64,000 nucleotides of DNA from Paludibaculum fermentans (GTDB lineage Bacteria > Acidobacteriota > Terriglobia > Bryobacterales > Bryobacteraceae), in NCBI RefSeq assembly GCF_015277775.1, contig NZ_CP063849.1, positions 1,488,001 to 1,552,000 on the forward strand. The letters run 5' to 3'. Below the pieces are notes generated by a model, which worked only from the letters and a program-made list of their open reading frames with translations, was not told where the DNA came from and ran no database searches. Positions 33,896 through 43,705 of this stretch are shown here, piece by piece; positions within the stretch are counted from its first letter, which is position 1, and each line of letters starts with the position of its first letter. The position numbers and the translations under genes were made by a program.

Positions 33896-36250
33896 ATGTG
33901 GAAACCCGCTCTCCGCTCCTTCCTCCGGACGCCTGCGTTCACGGCCTCCGCCATCCTCGCACTGGCGCTCGGCGTCGGTTCCGCCACCGCCGTCTTCAGC
34001 GTTGTCGATCGAATCCTCATCCGGTCCCTGCCGTATGCCGATGAGCAGCAGTTGGTCTGGCTCGGCATGGGCACACCCCTGGCCGAAGAAGAGTTCCTGC
34101 TCGGGCCCGACTACCTCGATTGGCGCGACCAGCAAACCGTCTTCAGCGCAATTACTTCGTCCAGCATGGTGGGCGACTGCGACCTCTTCGAGAACAACCC
34201 GGCGCGCCTGCGCTGCGGCCGCGTCGAATCCAACTTCCTGGCGACCCTCGGCGTCACGCCGCTGCTGGGACGCGACCTCACCCGCGAAGACGACCGGCCC
34301 GGCGTCGCCCCAAACGCCCTGATCTCCTACCAGATGTGGCGCGGCCGCTTCGGCAGCGATCCGGCCGTCCTGGGCCGCACCCTCAACCTGGACGGCCGCC
34401 CCACCCGCATCGCCGGTGTCCTGCCGGCGAACTTCGAATACCCCAACCTGGCGCAGGTCGACATCCTGCTGCCGCAGCAGTTGGACGCGGCCGTCCAGCG
34501 CGCCCGCGACCGCATGGCCCTGCTCGTCGTCTTCGGCCGCATGAAACCGGGCCTCACCCTGCCGCAAGCGCGAGCCGGGCTGCTGCCGCTCTACCAGCAG
34601 TCGCTCAAACTGGTGCCGGCCCAGTTCCGCAAAGAGATCTCTTTGAAGCTGTCGGGACTCCGTGACCGCCAGTCGCGCGACGCCCGGCTCGCCGCCCAGC
34701 TCATCACCGGAGCCGTCTTCTGCGTCCTGCTCATCGCCTGCGCCAACGTCGCAAATCTGCTGTTGGCGCGCGCCTCCGGCCAAACCCAGGAGCGCGCCGT
34801 ACGCGCCGCCCTCGGGGCCACCCGCTGGCAACTGGTCCGCGAATCGCTCACCGGCACCCTGCTGCTCGCCTCGGCCGGTGGTGTGGCCGGCGTGGGCCTC
34901 GCGTGGTGGCTGCTGCATCTCCTGCGCAGCCTCGCTCCAGAGGGCATCGCGCGGCTGCGTGAGGCGCAGATCGACTGGCGGGTCGCCGTCTTCGCGGTGC
35001 TCCTCACCCTTGCCGCCGGACTCCTTTCGGGACTCGCGCCGGCCCTGATCCGCGTCTCCCTCGAGGATCTCTCCGGAACCCGCGCCACCGAACGCCGCGG
35101 CCTCTGGCTCAAGCCGATGCTGGTGACCTCGCAGTTCGCCATCACCGTCGTCCTGCTCAGCGGCGCAGGCCTGCTGCTCCACAGCCTGTGGAAGCTGCAG
35201 AACGTCCCCCTCGGGTTTCAAGGCGGTCACGTCCTGACGGCCGCCTTGCGCGTCGACGCCCAGCATGCGCTGGAAGCCCAGCAGCGCCTGCGCCGCCTGC
35301 CCGGCGTCTCGCAGGTTGCCCTGGCCGATTCCGTACCACCCTCCGGCCGTACGCAGGCGATGATCTATTCCCGCATCCAACTGGAAGGAGAGCCCCCGGA
35401 AACCCGCCAGGGCACCGGAGGCATGGTGGTCTACCGCTGGGTCACCCCCGACTACTTCCCTGCCCTCGGCATTCCGCTGTTGCGCGGCCGCGGTTTCCAG
35501 GCGCAGGACAAGGATGCCGTGGTCCTCAGCAGCTCACTGGCCGCGCGGCTGTTTGGCAAGCAGGACCCTCTCGGCCGCCGTCTGCGCGCAGGTCTCGATA
35601 ATCCCTGGTTGACGGTGATCGGCATCGCCGGCGAAGTCCGCAACGCCCCCCCCGGACAGAAGCAGGATTCCGAGTACTACCTCCAGCGTCCTGAAGTCAT
35701 CCCGGGAGCGCCCCGCCGTTGGATCGCCGTGATCCGCGGCGCCCTGCCCGCCGCCTCGATGACGGCCCTGGTGCGCGGCGAGATGCTGGCCATGGATCCA
35801 CATCTGCCGGTGGAGGTCGCGGCCATGGAGGACAAGGTCTCCGGCCTCTACCAGCGGCCCCGCTTCCAGACCCTGGTGCTCACCGTGTTTGCCCTGGTGG
35901 GGATCCTGCTGGCAAGCATCGGCCTCTATGCCGTGGTCAGCTTCTTCGTCAACCAGAGAACACGCGAAATCGGCGTCCGGCTCTGCCTGGGGGCGACACC
36001 TTCCGGCATCGTCTCGCTGGTGTTGGGCCGCGCCCTGGGCTGGACCGTGGCCGGCGCCATCCTCGGTTTAGGGCTTTCCCTGGCCTCGGCCCGCTACCTG
36101 CAGGGCCTGCTCTTCCAGACAGAATCCCGGTCCCCCTGGATCTACGCCTCCGTCATCGCCCTGCTGGTGGCAGTGGGGATGGCGGCCGCCCTGCAGCCCG
36201 GCCTCCAGGCGGCGAAGCTCGAGCCCATGTCCGCCCTGCGCCGAGACTGA
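33896..36250 (+). CDS. Acidobacterial duplicated orphan permease (ADOP, MacB/FtsX-like)
   Basis: A 784-residue protein with two FtsX-type permease halves joined in one chain, each preceded by a MacB-like periplasmic domain. The first half begins RSFLRTPAFTASAILALALGVGSATAVFSVVD, a hallmark N-terminus; ERAVRAALGATRWQLVRESL and TREIGVRLCLGATPSGIVSLVLGRALGW are the cytoplasmic coupling segments. No ATPase gene is adjacent, as usual for this lineage-specific family. Its substrate is unknown. ATG 33896 is chosen over the upstream start because it places the helix correctly. Confidence 0.93.
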   Translation: MWKPALRSFLRTPAFTASAILALALGVGSATAVFSVVDRILIRSLPYADEQQLVWLGMGTPLAEEEFLLGPDYLDWRDQQTVFSAITSSSMVGDCDLFENNPARLRCGRVESNFLATLGVTPLLGRDLTREDDRPGVAPNALISYQMWRGRFGSDPAVLGRTLNLDGRPTRIAGVLPANFEYPNLAQVDILLPQQLDAAVQRARDRMALLVVFGRMKPGLTLPQARAGLLPLYQQSLKLVPAQFRKEISLKLSGLRDRQSRDARLAAQLITGAVFCVLLIACANVANLLLARASGQTQERAVRAALGATRWQLVRESLTGTLLLASAGGVAGVGLAWWLLHLLRSLAPEGIARLREAQIDWRVAVFAVLLTLAAGLLSGLAPALIRVSLEDLSGTRATERRGLWLKPMLVTSQFAITVVLLSGAGLLLHSLWKLQNVPLGFQGGHVLTAALRVDAQHALEAQQRLRRLPGVSQVALADSVPPSGRTQAMIYSRIQLEGEPPETRQGTGGMVVYRWVTPDYFPALGIPLLRGRGFQAQDKDAVVLSSSLAARLFGKQDPLGRRLRAGLDNPWLTVIGIAGEVRNAPPGQKQDSEYYLQRPEVIPGAPRRWIAVIRGALPAASMTALVRGEMLAMDPHLPVEVAAMEDKVSGLYQRPRFQTLVLTVFALVGILLASIGLYAVVSFFVNQRTREIGVRLCLGATPSGIVSLVLGRALGWTVAGAILGLGLSLASARYLQGLLFQTESRSPWIYASVIALLVAVGMAAALQPGLQAAKLEPMSALRRD

Positions 36251-36260
36251 CATGCGCAAA

Positions 36261-36292
36261 AAGAGACGCCCGCGTTGCCGCGGGCGACTCTT
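36261..36292. terminator. Bidirectional terminator between ADOP and PEP-CTERM genes
   Basis: Stem GCCCGCG (36268-36274) / CGCGGGC (36279-36285), 4-base loop, extended by AAGAG/CTCTT arms with one mismatch, between convergent genes. Confidence 0.75.
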
Positions 36293-36320
36293 CGACTGCA
36301 ACTTGAAGATTAGGGGTGAG

Positions 36321-37058
36321 TTACGCCTTGCGCTTGCGGAGCATGGCGAGGGCGCCGAGACCGAGGCCCATCAGGGCGTAGGTGCCGGGTTCAGGAACCT
36401 GGGTAGCTTCAATCTGAACCAGGAAGGTCTGCTTCTTCGTGCCGGACAGCCGGCCACCGGAGGAGACTCCACTCACGACGGCCCAGGAGCCAAACCCGTA
36501 GTCCGCGTGGGACTGAACATAGGCGATGGCGGCATTCAGCGGAGCCGGGTTCAGAACCGCCGGGCTCGCATTCGAGGGCAGGCCGAGGTTCAGGATCTTC
36601 CAGATGGAGCGCTGCAGGTCCTCATCGGTTGCCTTGGTCGGGTTCGTGGTCTGCTTGGTCGACGTTTGGAAGGTGGTCATCTGGCTCAGCAGGTAGGCGG
36701 CCACCTGGTAGCGCTGCAACGCGCTCAGGGTCGGCGAACTCACTGCCCAGTTGGTGTTGGTACCCTTCCGAACCTCGGACTTTTCCGTGGCGGTCCAATC
36801 GCCGAGGGCGACGACATTCGCCTTGTAGCTATCCGGCGGGCCGGCAATGTAGTTCTCCCAGTCTGCGCACCAGAAATAGGTGTCCAGACCTTCGAGGGTT
36901 CCTCCAAAGCCCCCACCAGTGAGAACCTTCAGGTTCTCATTGCTAATCACGACCGCTTTGTCAGTCCCCAGTACGGATTGCGGCAGAGGCGCCGCGGAGA
37001 CTGAAGAGATTGCCGCCAGCAAAGCCGCGGCGCCGAACAGCATTGAGTTGAGTTTCAT
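36321..37058 (-). CDS. PEP-CTERM anchored exported protein
   Basis: A 245-residue protein with a signal peptide (LNSMLFGAAALLAAISSVSA) and a C-terminal PEP-CTERM tripartite signal: VPEPGTYALMGLGLGALAML followed by RKRKA. Such proteins are processed by exosortase and are often linked to exopolysaccharide. The body (TYFWCADWENYIAGPP; SALQRYQVAAYLLSQM) is not a recognised enzyme but has a secreted, Ser/Thr-rich composition. No exosortase gene is in the window. Confidence 0.88.
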   Translation of the reverse strand: MKLNSMLFGAAALLAAISSVSAAPLPQSVLGTDKAVVISNENLKVLTGGGFGGTLEGLDTYFWCADWENYIAGPPDSYKANVVALGDWTATEKSEVRKGTNTNWAVSSPTLSALQRYQVAAYLLSQMTTFQTSTKQTTNPTKATDEDLQRSIWKILNLGLPSNASPAVLNPAPLNAAIAYVQSHADYGFGSWAVVSGVSSGGRLSGTKKQTFLVQIEATQVPEPGTYALMGLGLGALAMLRKRKA

Positions 37059-37700
37059 TCTTATTGTTCTCCAGTTGTTCTGCCGGCCATCCGGAGCGGT
37101 TAGGCGCCGGGCTCAGCAAGCAGTCACACAGGTAACCTACCGGCCCTGCGTGTGCGGCCATAGAACCTGGAATCCTAGAACCGAAAACCAGGGAGGCGCC
37201 GAAATACGGCCGTGGAACCGCAAAACCACGCTCGTTTGGGACTGGGGTGGGGGGAAACGGTACTTCTCAGGTGAACCTTAGCAGCGAGAGTGGGCCCGGA
37301 GACTGGAACTTAGTCCTAAAACCGCGTTAGTACTATCGAGCACGAAACACCCAAAAAATAGTCAGAATCGATAGGACGGCGGCTGGATCCCCTTCCATCG
37401 CAGGTGAACCTGGGCCTGGCCGCGATGGCCCGGCGTCGGCGAACAGGGCCACCACCAGCCGGCCGCCTGCTCCCGAGGGGTTCTCCTACCAGTCGACTGT
37501 ATAAAGGATGCCGGCATACTCCGCGCGGCAGCGGCCCGCCGGCGAGACACCTGTCACATTCGTGGACAGGGCTGCGGAGCATCCGGGGCGCTTGATTGCT
37601 GCGAATTTACCGTGTATTTGCCTACCCACCGCAAACATACACGTTGTCATCCTGTATCAACTCCTGTAGACTGCCAGAAAATCCCACTGGGAGGGGTTCC
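37059..37700. other. Intergenic region, 642 bases
   Basis: No credible gene on either strand; the open frames here lack ribosome sites and family features. It contains the divergent control regions of the PEP-CTERM gene and the Oar-like receptor. An inverted repeat CCATCGC / GCGATGG flanks 37393-37427, and a sigma-70-like promoter lies at 37644-37672. Confidence 0.6.
37644..37700 (+). promoter_or_regulatory. Promoter and RBS of the first Oar-like receptor
   Basis: TTGTCA (37644-37649), 17-base spacer, TAGACT (37667-37672). A strong Shine-Dalgarno GGGAGGGG (37689-37696) precedes a TTG at 37701 and decides the start. Confidence 0.6.
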
Positions 37701-40700
37701 TTGTTCATTAGAAAAATCACATACCAAGTTGTGTGCCTGCTCGCCTTGCCGTTGGCCCTCGTCTATGGCCAAACCGGTTCAGGCGCTATTTCAGGCCAGG
37801 TGACCGACCCTGCCGGTGCAGCCGTGCCGGGCGCCGCCGTCAGGCTGATTCAGGAGGCGACCAACCGCGAGTTGGCGACGGTGAGTTCCGATTCCGGAAT
37901 TTACTCATTCCCCGCTTTGGAGGTCGGTGCTTACACGCTCAACGTGGAAGTAGCCGGATTCAAGAAGGTGTCCCGCACGGGCATCATTGTAGCCACGGCC
38001 ACGCGCGTCAATATTGATGCACGCATGGAAGTCGGTGATGTCACGCAGACCGTCGACGTCAAGGACGAAGCGCCTTTGCTCTCGGCGGCCAGCAGCGATC
38101 TCGGCACCAGCTTTCAGCCAAAGTTCATGAAAGACGCGCCTCTTTTCGTCAGCGGCGGTTTTCGCAATCCGGAAAACTTCATCTCGTATCTGCCCGGCGT
38201 CAACAACGGCGTGCAGGACTCCAGCATCAACGGCGGCCCGCGCCGCGGCAAGGAGATCCTCATCGACGGCGCCTCGCACACCAACCCCGAAAGCGGCGGG
38301 GTCGCCTTCTCCGCCAACGGCGGCATCGGTTCCGTCGAGCAGTACGGCGAATTCAAACTACTGAACTCGAATTTCTCGGCCGAGTACGGCCGCACGGCGG
38401 GGGGCATTGAAGTCTTCGTCACCAAGTCGGGCACCAACCAGTTCCATGGCGGCGTGTTCGAATACAACCGCAACGACGCCTACGACGCAGCCGGCTGGTC
38501 CATCAACCGCCAGCGTAAGTTCCCCGATGGCGATACTCGCAATCCGAACAAAGCCAAGGTGCGCCAGAACGAGTACGGCCTCAACATCGGCGGACCCGTC
38601 TGGATCCCCGGCGTCTACAACGGGAAGAATAAGTCGTTCTTCTACTTCACCCGCAACTGGTATCGCCAGGCCAACGCCTCCAGCACGGCCATCGCCAGCA
38701 TCGCCACACAGGCCATGCGCGGCGGCGACTTCTCGGAGCTGGGCTCGAAGTTGATCTACGATCCCGACAGCACCCAGACCGTCAACGGCGTCGTCACGCG
38801 CACACCGTTCGCCAACAACCAGATCCCCACCAACCGCTTCAGCAGCGTGTCGAAGAACATGCTGGGCCTCATCCCGAATCCGACAGGCCCCGGCATCTCG
38901 TCCAACTTCTCCGTCACCAACCTGGGCATCCGCGATCTGGACATCTGGAGCATCAAGGCCGACCACGTCTTCAACGACACCAACCGCGTCAGTTTCTTTC
39001 TCAGCAAGCAGAACATCACGCAGTTGGCCGAAGGCGGACTGCCCGGTCCCCTGGCCAACGGCCTCTACACCCTGGACAAGCCGGACACCTGGCGCGCCAC
39101 CTACGACGCCAGCATCTCACCCACCTTCTTCAACCACTTCGTCTTCGGCTTGTCGCGGTATAACAACTACTTCGACCAACTGCCGCAGCACAAGCAGGGC
39201 TGGCCTGAGAAGCTCGGGCTGAAGGGCGTCGCCACCGACGGCTCCAGCTCGTTCCCCATCGTCACCTTCACCGACGGTCTCACCGGCTTCGGCAACGACC
39301 CCAAGAACCGCGGCAACCAGTCCAACTGGACCTACACCCTCTCCGACACGGCCAGCAAAGTGCTGGGCCGCCACGACCTGAAGTTCGGCTTCGAGTACCA
39401 TCGCGGCCGCACCTTCCAGGAACCGCTGGACGATGCCTATGCCCACGGCCGCTTCAACTACACTAACTTCCAAACAGCCGCCCCCGGAGCCTCACGCGCC
39501 ACCACCGGCTACTCCTTCGCCAGCTTCCTGCTGGGCGGACCCGACAGCGCCCGCCGCGACTTCAACACCAAGGGCGTCAACATCCTCTATGTCACCGACT
39601 CCGCGTTCCTCACCGACAACATCAAGGTGACGTCGCGCCTGACGCTGAACATCGGCATCCGCTACGAGCTCTATTTCCCCCGGTTCGACCAGAACTACAC
39701 GATCTCGAGCTTCGATCCCTCCGTCCCGAACCCCGGAGCCGGCGGCCTGCCCGGCGCCCTGACGTTCCTCGGCGAAGGGCCCGGCCGCAACGGCAAGAAG
39801 CGTTTCGGCAACATCTATCCCACCAACTTCGGGCCGCGCCTCGGCGCCGCCTACCAGTTGAACCAGAAGACCGTGCTGCGCGGCGGCTACGGCCTCTACT
39901 ACTCGGCGGCCAACGGCAACACGGGCGGCGGCTGCTTCCCCTGCGGCTGGGGCACCAGCTACAGCAGCGCTCCGCAGTCGCTCGACGGCCTCGCCCCGGT
40001 CTTCAACTGGGACAACGGCTTCACCCCTGGACCGCCCCGTCCGCTGCCCGTCGTGGATCCCTCGTTCGCCAACGGCCAGAGCGTCCTCATCCTCACCGGC
40101 GAAGACGGCCTGCCCGGCAAGATCCAGAACTGGAGCTTCAACGTCCAGCGCGAGCTGCCCGGTAGCTGGTTCCTGGATGTCGCCTACGTCGGCATGAAGA
40201 GCACTCACCTGAACTCGGCCACGCCGTACAACCAGGTGACCCCGGGCCAGCTCAAGTACGGCGACCTGCTGTCGCTGAACATCAACGACGCGCGCGTCGT
40301 CAACGCCGGCTTCAGCAAGCCGTTCCCGTCGTTCACGGGCACCCTCGCCCAGGCGCTGCGGCCCTATCCGCAGTACCTCAACATCACCCACACCTACCTC
40401 GGCAACGCGGGCAGCACCTACAACGCCCTGCAGGCCAAGGTGGAGCGCCGCTACAAGTCGCTCAGCGTCCTCATGGGCTATACCTGGTCCAAGGGCCTGT
40501 CCAACGTCGGCGCGGAGACCCAGACCGGCTCCGGCATCGCCGTCCAGGATCAGTACAACCTCGGCAACGAGAAGAGCTACCAGCGCTTCGACACGCCGCA
40601 GGTGCTGAACCTCATCTACACCTGGGATCTGCCCTTCGGCAAGAAAGGCAGCAACCTGGTGAAGAAAGTGACCGGTGGCTGGACGGTCTCCGGCATCCAC

Positions 40701-41159
40701 CAGTACCGCTCCGGCACGCTGCTGCAGCCCACCGTCCCCAACACGCTGGCCGCTTCGCTCTTCAACCCGGTGCTGCGCGCCAACCTGTCCGGTTCGTCAA
40801 TCCGCACGGGCACTAACCGCACGGATCTCGATCCCGACAACCCGGGCGTCCGCTGGTTCGACCGCAACGCCTTCACGCTGCCCGGCCCGCTCCAGTTTGG
40901 CACGGCCGCCGCTTTCCTCAACGACCTGCGCACCCCGCCGGTCCTGTCGGAGAGCTTCTCCATCGTCAAGCGCACGATCCTGTTCGCCTATAAGGATCAG
41001 CCGGTAGATCTCGAACTGCGAGCCGACGCGTCGAACGTCCTGAACCGGACGCTCTTCGGAGGCATCAACGTGAACCTGACGGATCCCAACTTCGGCCGCG
41101 CCACCGCGGTCCAGGTAGGCCCCAGGTTCATGCAGTTGGGCATCAAGGTGAACTTCTAG
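37701..41159 (+). CDS. Oar-like TonB-dependent receptor 1
   Basis: A 1152-residue outer-membrane protein starting at TTG 37701 behind GGGAGGGG. Order: signal peptide (about 1-23), carboxypeptidase-regulatory-like beta-sandwich (GAISGQVTDPAGAAVPGAAVRLIQ ... GIYSFPALEVGAYTLNVE), plug (ILIDGASHTNPESGG; GRTAGGIEVFVTKSGTNQFHG) and a large 22-strand-type barrel ending QLGIKVNF with a terminal Phe. These Oar-like receptors are expanded in Acidobacteriota and are thought to import large carbohydrates or metal complexes. No SusD partner is present. The ligand cannot be told. Confidence 0.93.
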   Translation: MFIRKITYQVVCLLALPLALVYGQTGSGAISGQVTDPAGAAVPGAAVRLIQEATNRELATVSSDSGIYSFPALEVGAYTLNVEVAGFKKVSRTGIIVATATRVNIDARMEVGDVTQTVDVKDEAPLLSAASSDLGTSFQPKFMKDAPLFVSGGFRNPENFISYLPGVNNGVQDSSINGGPRRGKEILIDGASHTNPESGGVAFSANGGIGSVEQYGEFKLLNSNFSAEYGRTAGGIEVFVTKSGTNQFHGGVFEYNRNDAYDAAGWSINRQRKFPDGDTRNPNKAKVRQNEYGLNIGGPVWIPGVYNGKNKSFFYFTRNWYRQANASSTAIASIATQAMRGGDFSELGSKLIYDPDSTQTVNGVVTRTPFANNQIPTNRFSSVSKNMLGLIPNPTGPGISSNFSVTNLGIRDLDIWSIKADHVFNDTNRVSFFLSKQNITQLAEGGLPGPLANGLYTLDKPDTWRATYDASISPTFFNHFVFGLSRYNNYFDQLPQHKQGWPEKLGLKGVATDGSSSFPIVTFTDGLTGFGNDPKNRGNQSNWTYTLSDTASKVLGRHDLKFGFEYHRGRTFQEPLDDAYAHGRFNYTNFQTAAPGASRATTGYSFASFLLGGPDSARRDFNTKGVNILYVTDSAFLTDNIKVTSRLTLNIGIRYELYFPRFDQNYTISSFDPSVPNPGAGGLPGALTFLGEGPGRNGKKRFGNIYPTNFGPRLGAAYQLNQKTVLRGGYGLYYSAANGNTGGGCFPCGWGTSYSSAPQSLDGLAPVFNWDNGFTPGPPRPLPVVDPSFANGQSVLILTGEDGLPGKIQNWSFNVQRELPGSWFLDVAYVGMKSTHLNSATPYNQVTPGQLKYGDLLSLNINDARVVNAGFSKPFPSFTGTLAQALRPYPQYLNITHTYLGNAGSTYNALQAKVERRYKSLSVLMGYTWSKGLSNVGAETQTGSGIAVQDQYNLGNEKSYQRFDTPQVLNLIYTWDLPFGKKGSNLVKKVTGGWTVSGIHQYRSGTLLQPTVPNTLAASLFNPVLRANLSGSSIRTGTNRTDLDPDNPGVRWFDRNAFTLPGPLQFGTAAAFLNDLRTPPVLSESFSIVKRTILFAYKDQPVDLELRADASNVLNRTLFGGINVNLTDPNFGRATAVQVGPRFMQLGIKVNF

Positions 41160-41191
41160 GGTTCACCCCAAACCATCGAGTCGGAGGAATG

Positions 41192-41220
41192 AGGGCCCGC
41201 GGCGTCAGGCTGCGGGCCCT
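41192..41220 (+). terminator. Terminator after the first Oar-like receptor
   Basis: A 9-bp stem AGGGCCCGC (41192-41200) / GCGGGCCCT (41212-41220) with an 11-base loop, 33 bases after the stop codon; the T tract is weak. Confidence 0.68.
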
Positions 41221-41281
41221 TATCTGCTTTCTGCGATCTCGCCAGCCTTACCGTCAGCAAATGCGATAAATTGCAAGTTAT

Positions 41282-41833
41282 ATGTGGACCGGTGGACATT
41301 CCGTCAGGGTAGTTTCGCGGTCCAATTGTGCCGTCGTCGTAGAGGAGACCGCGACGAAGCCGGTCGCCTGGGGGTTTATTCTCTTCGGTGGCCTGGCACT
41401 CCCTCTATACCGAAGCATTCTGGGAGCAGCCATCGGCACCTGTTTTGTGATGTTCGGAATCTATGCGTCCGTCGCCTCGTCCTTTGTGGCCGACCGGGAC
41501 CGCCGGTTGCTGGTTGTCACGCGTCGACTGGGCCGCTTGGAATTCACAAAACGATACGAAGCCAGCGACATTGAAGAGGTCTTCGTTCGATTCACACTCA
41601 AGGGCAGCGGGCTTGCCTTGAGATTCCGTTCCGGTCGAACAAAATGGCTGACCATGTCATTAGGCCGCCTCGACAACCTTGACCAGGCCGCCGCAATACT
41701 AACCGCGTACTTGTTCGTTCCAAGCCGAGGCCACATTGGAAAGAGAAGGAGCGCGACAGGCAACGCAGTCTCGCAGGATCCGCCAGCCCGCCGCAGAGGA
41801 GAAAGCCGCAAATTGAGCCGCGAACGTGAGTGA
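41282..41833 (+). CDS. Hypothetical membrane protein
   Basis: A 183-residue protein with two hydrophobic segments (WGFILFGGLALPLY and SILGAAIGTCFVMFGIYASVA, about 30-65) followed by a beta-rich PH-like part (DRRLLVVTRRLGRLEFTKRYEASDIEEVFVRF) and a basic C-terminus. The plan recalls small bacterial PH-domain membrane proteins but no family was recognised. No good ribosome site precedes ATG 41282, so the start is uncertain. Confidence 0.6.
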   Translation: MWTGGHSVRVVSRSNCAVVVEETATKPVAWGFILFGGLALPLYRSILGAAIGTCFVMFGIYASVASSFVADRDRRLLVVTRRLGRLEFTKRYEASDIEEVFVRFTLKGSGLALRFRSGRTKWLTMSLGRLDNLDQAAAILTAYLFVPSRGHIGKRRSATGNAVSQDPPARRRGESRKLSRERE

Positions 41834-41919
41834 GCGGATAGCCCCCGAAACACTCCACTCAGTCCAGCAGGGCAAGCCTCTTCGCCGGCCCGGAACTGTA
41901 CTCGGCCGCCGGGCCTCCC

Positions 41920-43164
41920 TCACTTCGGCCCACTCTCCGCACGCCCTTGCGCCGCCACCCTCTCGGCCACCGCCCGAAGTGGAAACTCCTCCGAGATCTC
42001 AACCGACTCCATCGAGAACGCCGCGTGAGCCGTAATCACGCCAATCGACACCACCCCATTCGGCAAACCCCGCACGTCGCACCCGCTCCCGTCGCACCGA
42101 ACGTATTTCGTCAGCCCGTCTCGTGAGTGGTAGCCGATCCGCAGGTCCCACGGCAAATCCGGCGCCTCCTTCAGCAGTCCGGCGCCAGGCAGAAGAACGC
42201 CCCCGTACACAAAACGGATCGCGTCGCGATGCGGCCACTCCTCCGCCGTCCAGGCATACACGTCCAAGCTGACGCGCCCTTGAGCCTTTGCCAGGAACTC
42301 GGCAAACTTCTTCGTGATCCGTACGGTGATGCGGCCATCCCTGGCTGCGCAGTCGCCAGTCAGGTCGTACTGCGCGCTACTCCTGTCATCCGTGGCAGTG
42401 ACCGAGGTGAAGCCGTCCAGCACGGCAATGCGCCCATCCTCATCGAACGCGAACCCGACATGGAAGGAGTCGAGACCTCCAGGCAGCACGCCATCCTGAA
42501 GTTCATCGATAAAGGGATGACTGTACGCGGCGATCTCTTTTCCGGAATCCAGCGTCATTCGCACCCGGGTCTTCTCGCCGCTGGCCACGGCAACAGTGGC
42601 ATCCGAGGCGTAATAGGGGAACCGCATCGCCTGCACCACGTGCGAACCGGCAGGATACGGGAACTCGGCCACTCCGTCCCTCCCGGTCCGAGCCACCTGG
42701 ACCTCCCCCACAAACAGCATCGTCCCCTCAGCCGGAATCTGAGCCTCCTGCCTGGAATCCGGTGCGCCCTCTGGAGTAATAAACACCTCCGCCCGCACCG
42801 TGCCCCAACCACGCCGAACCGCCGGGTCGCTCACCCAGTTCGAACACGCCGCCAGGGCCTGCACGGCAGCCTCGAGATCCAGTCGTTCCGCCACCGGCAC
42901 CGCGCCGCGGCTCCCATCCAGCCAGCGCCGCAACCTTACACCCGCCGGGCGAACCAGATCCTGCCGCTGCAGCCGCAGCCCCTCGCGCGCGAACCGCAAA
43001 ACCAGCGCGGCCTCCACTCGCGAGGACTCGCCCGCATGCGAACCGACCAGCAGCGCTTCAAAGTCCGCCAGGGCGCCGGAACACTCCTTCGTTCCAGGCA
43101 CCTCCGCGCGCAGGGCAAAAGCGCCGAGCCCAAGAATCAACGGAAAGCGCCACAAAGCACGCAT
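41920..43164 (-). CDS. Exported protein with carboxypeptidase-regulatory-like domain
   Basis: A 414-residue protein with a signal peptide (MRALWRFPLILGLGAFALRA; start chosen at 43164). A middle beta-sandwich segment (VGEVQVARTGRDGVAEFPYPAGSHVVQAMRFPYYASDATVAVASGEKTRVRM) resembles carboxypeptidase-regulatory domains. The remainder has no recognised family. Many Cys and charged residues suggest a soluble periplasmic or surface protein. It lies 114 bases downstream of a small hypothetical gene on the same strand. Confidence 0.7.
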   Translation of the reverse strand: MRALWRFPLILGLGAFALRAEVPGTKECSGALADFEALLVGSHAGESSRVEAALVLRFAREGLRLQRQDLVRPAGVRLRRWLDGSRGAVPVAERLDLEAAVQALAACSNWVSDPAVRRGWGTVRAEVFITPEGAPDSRQEAQIPAEGTMLFVGEVQVARTGRDGVAEFPYPAGSHVVQAMRFPYYASDATVAVASGEKTRVRMTLDSGKEIAAYSHPFIDELQDGVLPGGLDSFHVGFAFDEDGRIAVLDGFTSVTATDDRSSAQYDLTGDCAARDGRITVRITKKFAEFLAKAQGRVSLDVYAWTAEEWPHRDAIRFVYGGVLLPGAGLLKEAPDLPWDLRIGYHSRDGLTKYVRCDGSGCDVRGLPNGVVSIGVITAHAAFSMESVEISEEFPLRAVAERVAAQGRAESGPK

Positions 43165-43278
43165 GCGCGAACCCCTCAAACCAGCAACGCCACTCGGAAC
43201 AACAGCAGTGAATCTTCCGCCCATAGCGGACTCGGCCGGCCACCTGTGCAGCCGGCCATCGTTTTCATGCGCCCGGCT

Positions 43279-43680
43279 TCAGCCGCTGACCTGGAACCGG
43301 CTGATGTATCGCGGGAACTCGTCACGCTCGCAATTCACCGCCGACGCCACGGCCAGCTGCTCGCGCGTGATCGTCAGGTCATCGGCCGCCCTGGGGAAAG
43401 GCAAACTCGCCCGGTAACCGTCCACCAACACAAACCCATACTCCTTTACGAACGACGCTCCATACCAGAGCTCGATCTGTGTGGCCCGCGCATCCTGGTC
43501 CGGATACTCGCGCGCCCACTTCTCCGCGAACGGGCGGAGTTCCCCATCGGTGGGGGTCTGCGTTTCACGCAGCGTAATGTTCAGGTCTGGTTTGAACGTC
43601 CAGATCGAACGGGGATCGTTCCAAAGCCAATCCGCTTTGGACGATTCCATCAGCACTTGAATCAAATGGTCGTAATCCAT
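43279..43680 (-). CDS. Hypothetical soluble protein
   Basis: A 133-residue acidic protein with no signal peptide or membrane segment. Visible segments: DYDHLIQVLMESSKADWLWN near the start, QIELWYGASFVKEYGFVLVDGYRASLP in the middle, and ERDEFPRYISRFQVSG at the end. It was not recognised. The ATG at 43680 follows a weak purine-rich region. It lies 25 bases downstream of the patatin-like gene and may share its transcript. Confidence 0.65.
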   Translation of the reverse strand: MDYDHLIQVLMESSKADWLWNDPRSIWTFKPDLNITLRETQTPTDGELRPFAEKWAREYPDQDARATQIELWYGASFVKEYGFVLVDGYRASLPFPRAADDLTITREQLAVASAVNCERDEFPRYISRFQVSG

Positions 43681-43705
43681 GAGAGTTCCCTCTCATTTAT
43701 ACAAC

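Noticed and set aside
33812-35380. 522-residue minus-strand open frame over the ADOP permease gene
   Set aside because: Glu/Gly/Arg-rich shadow; the plus strand has complete permease motifs.
37316-37582. 88-residue minus-strand open frame between the PEP-CTERM and Oar-like genes
   Set aside because: No ribosome site, Arg/Pro/Gly-rich, no family.
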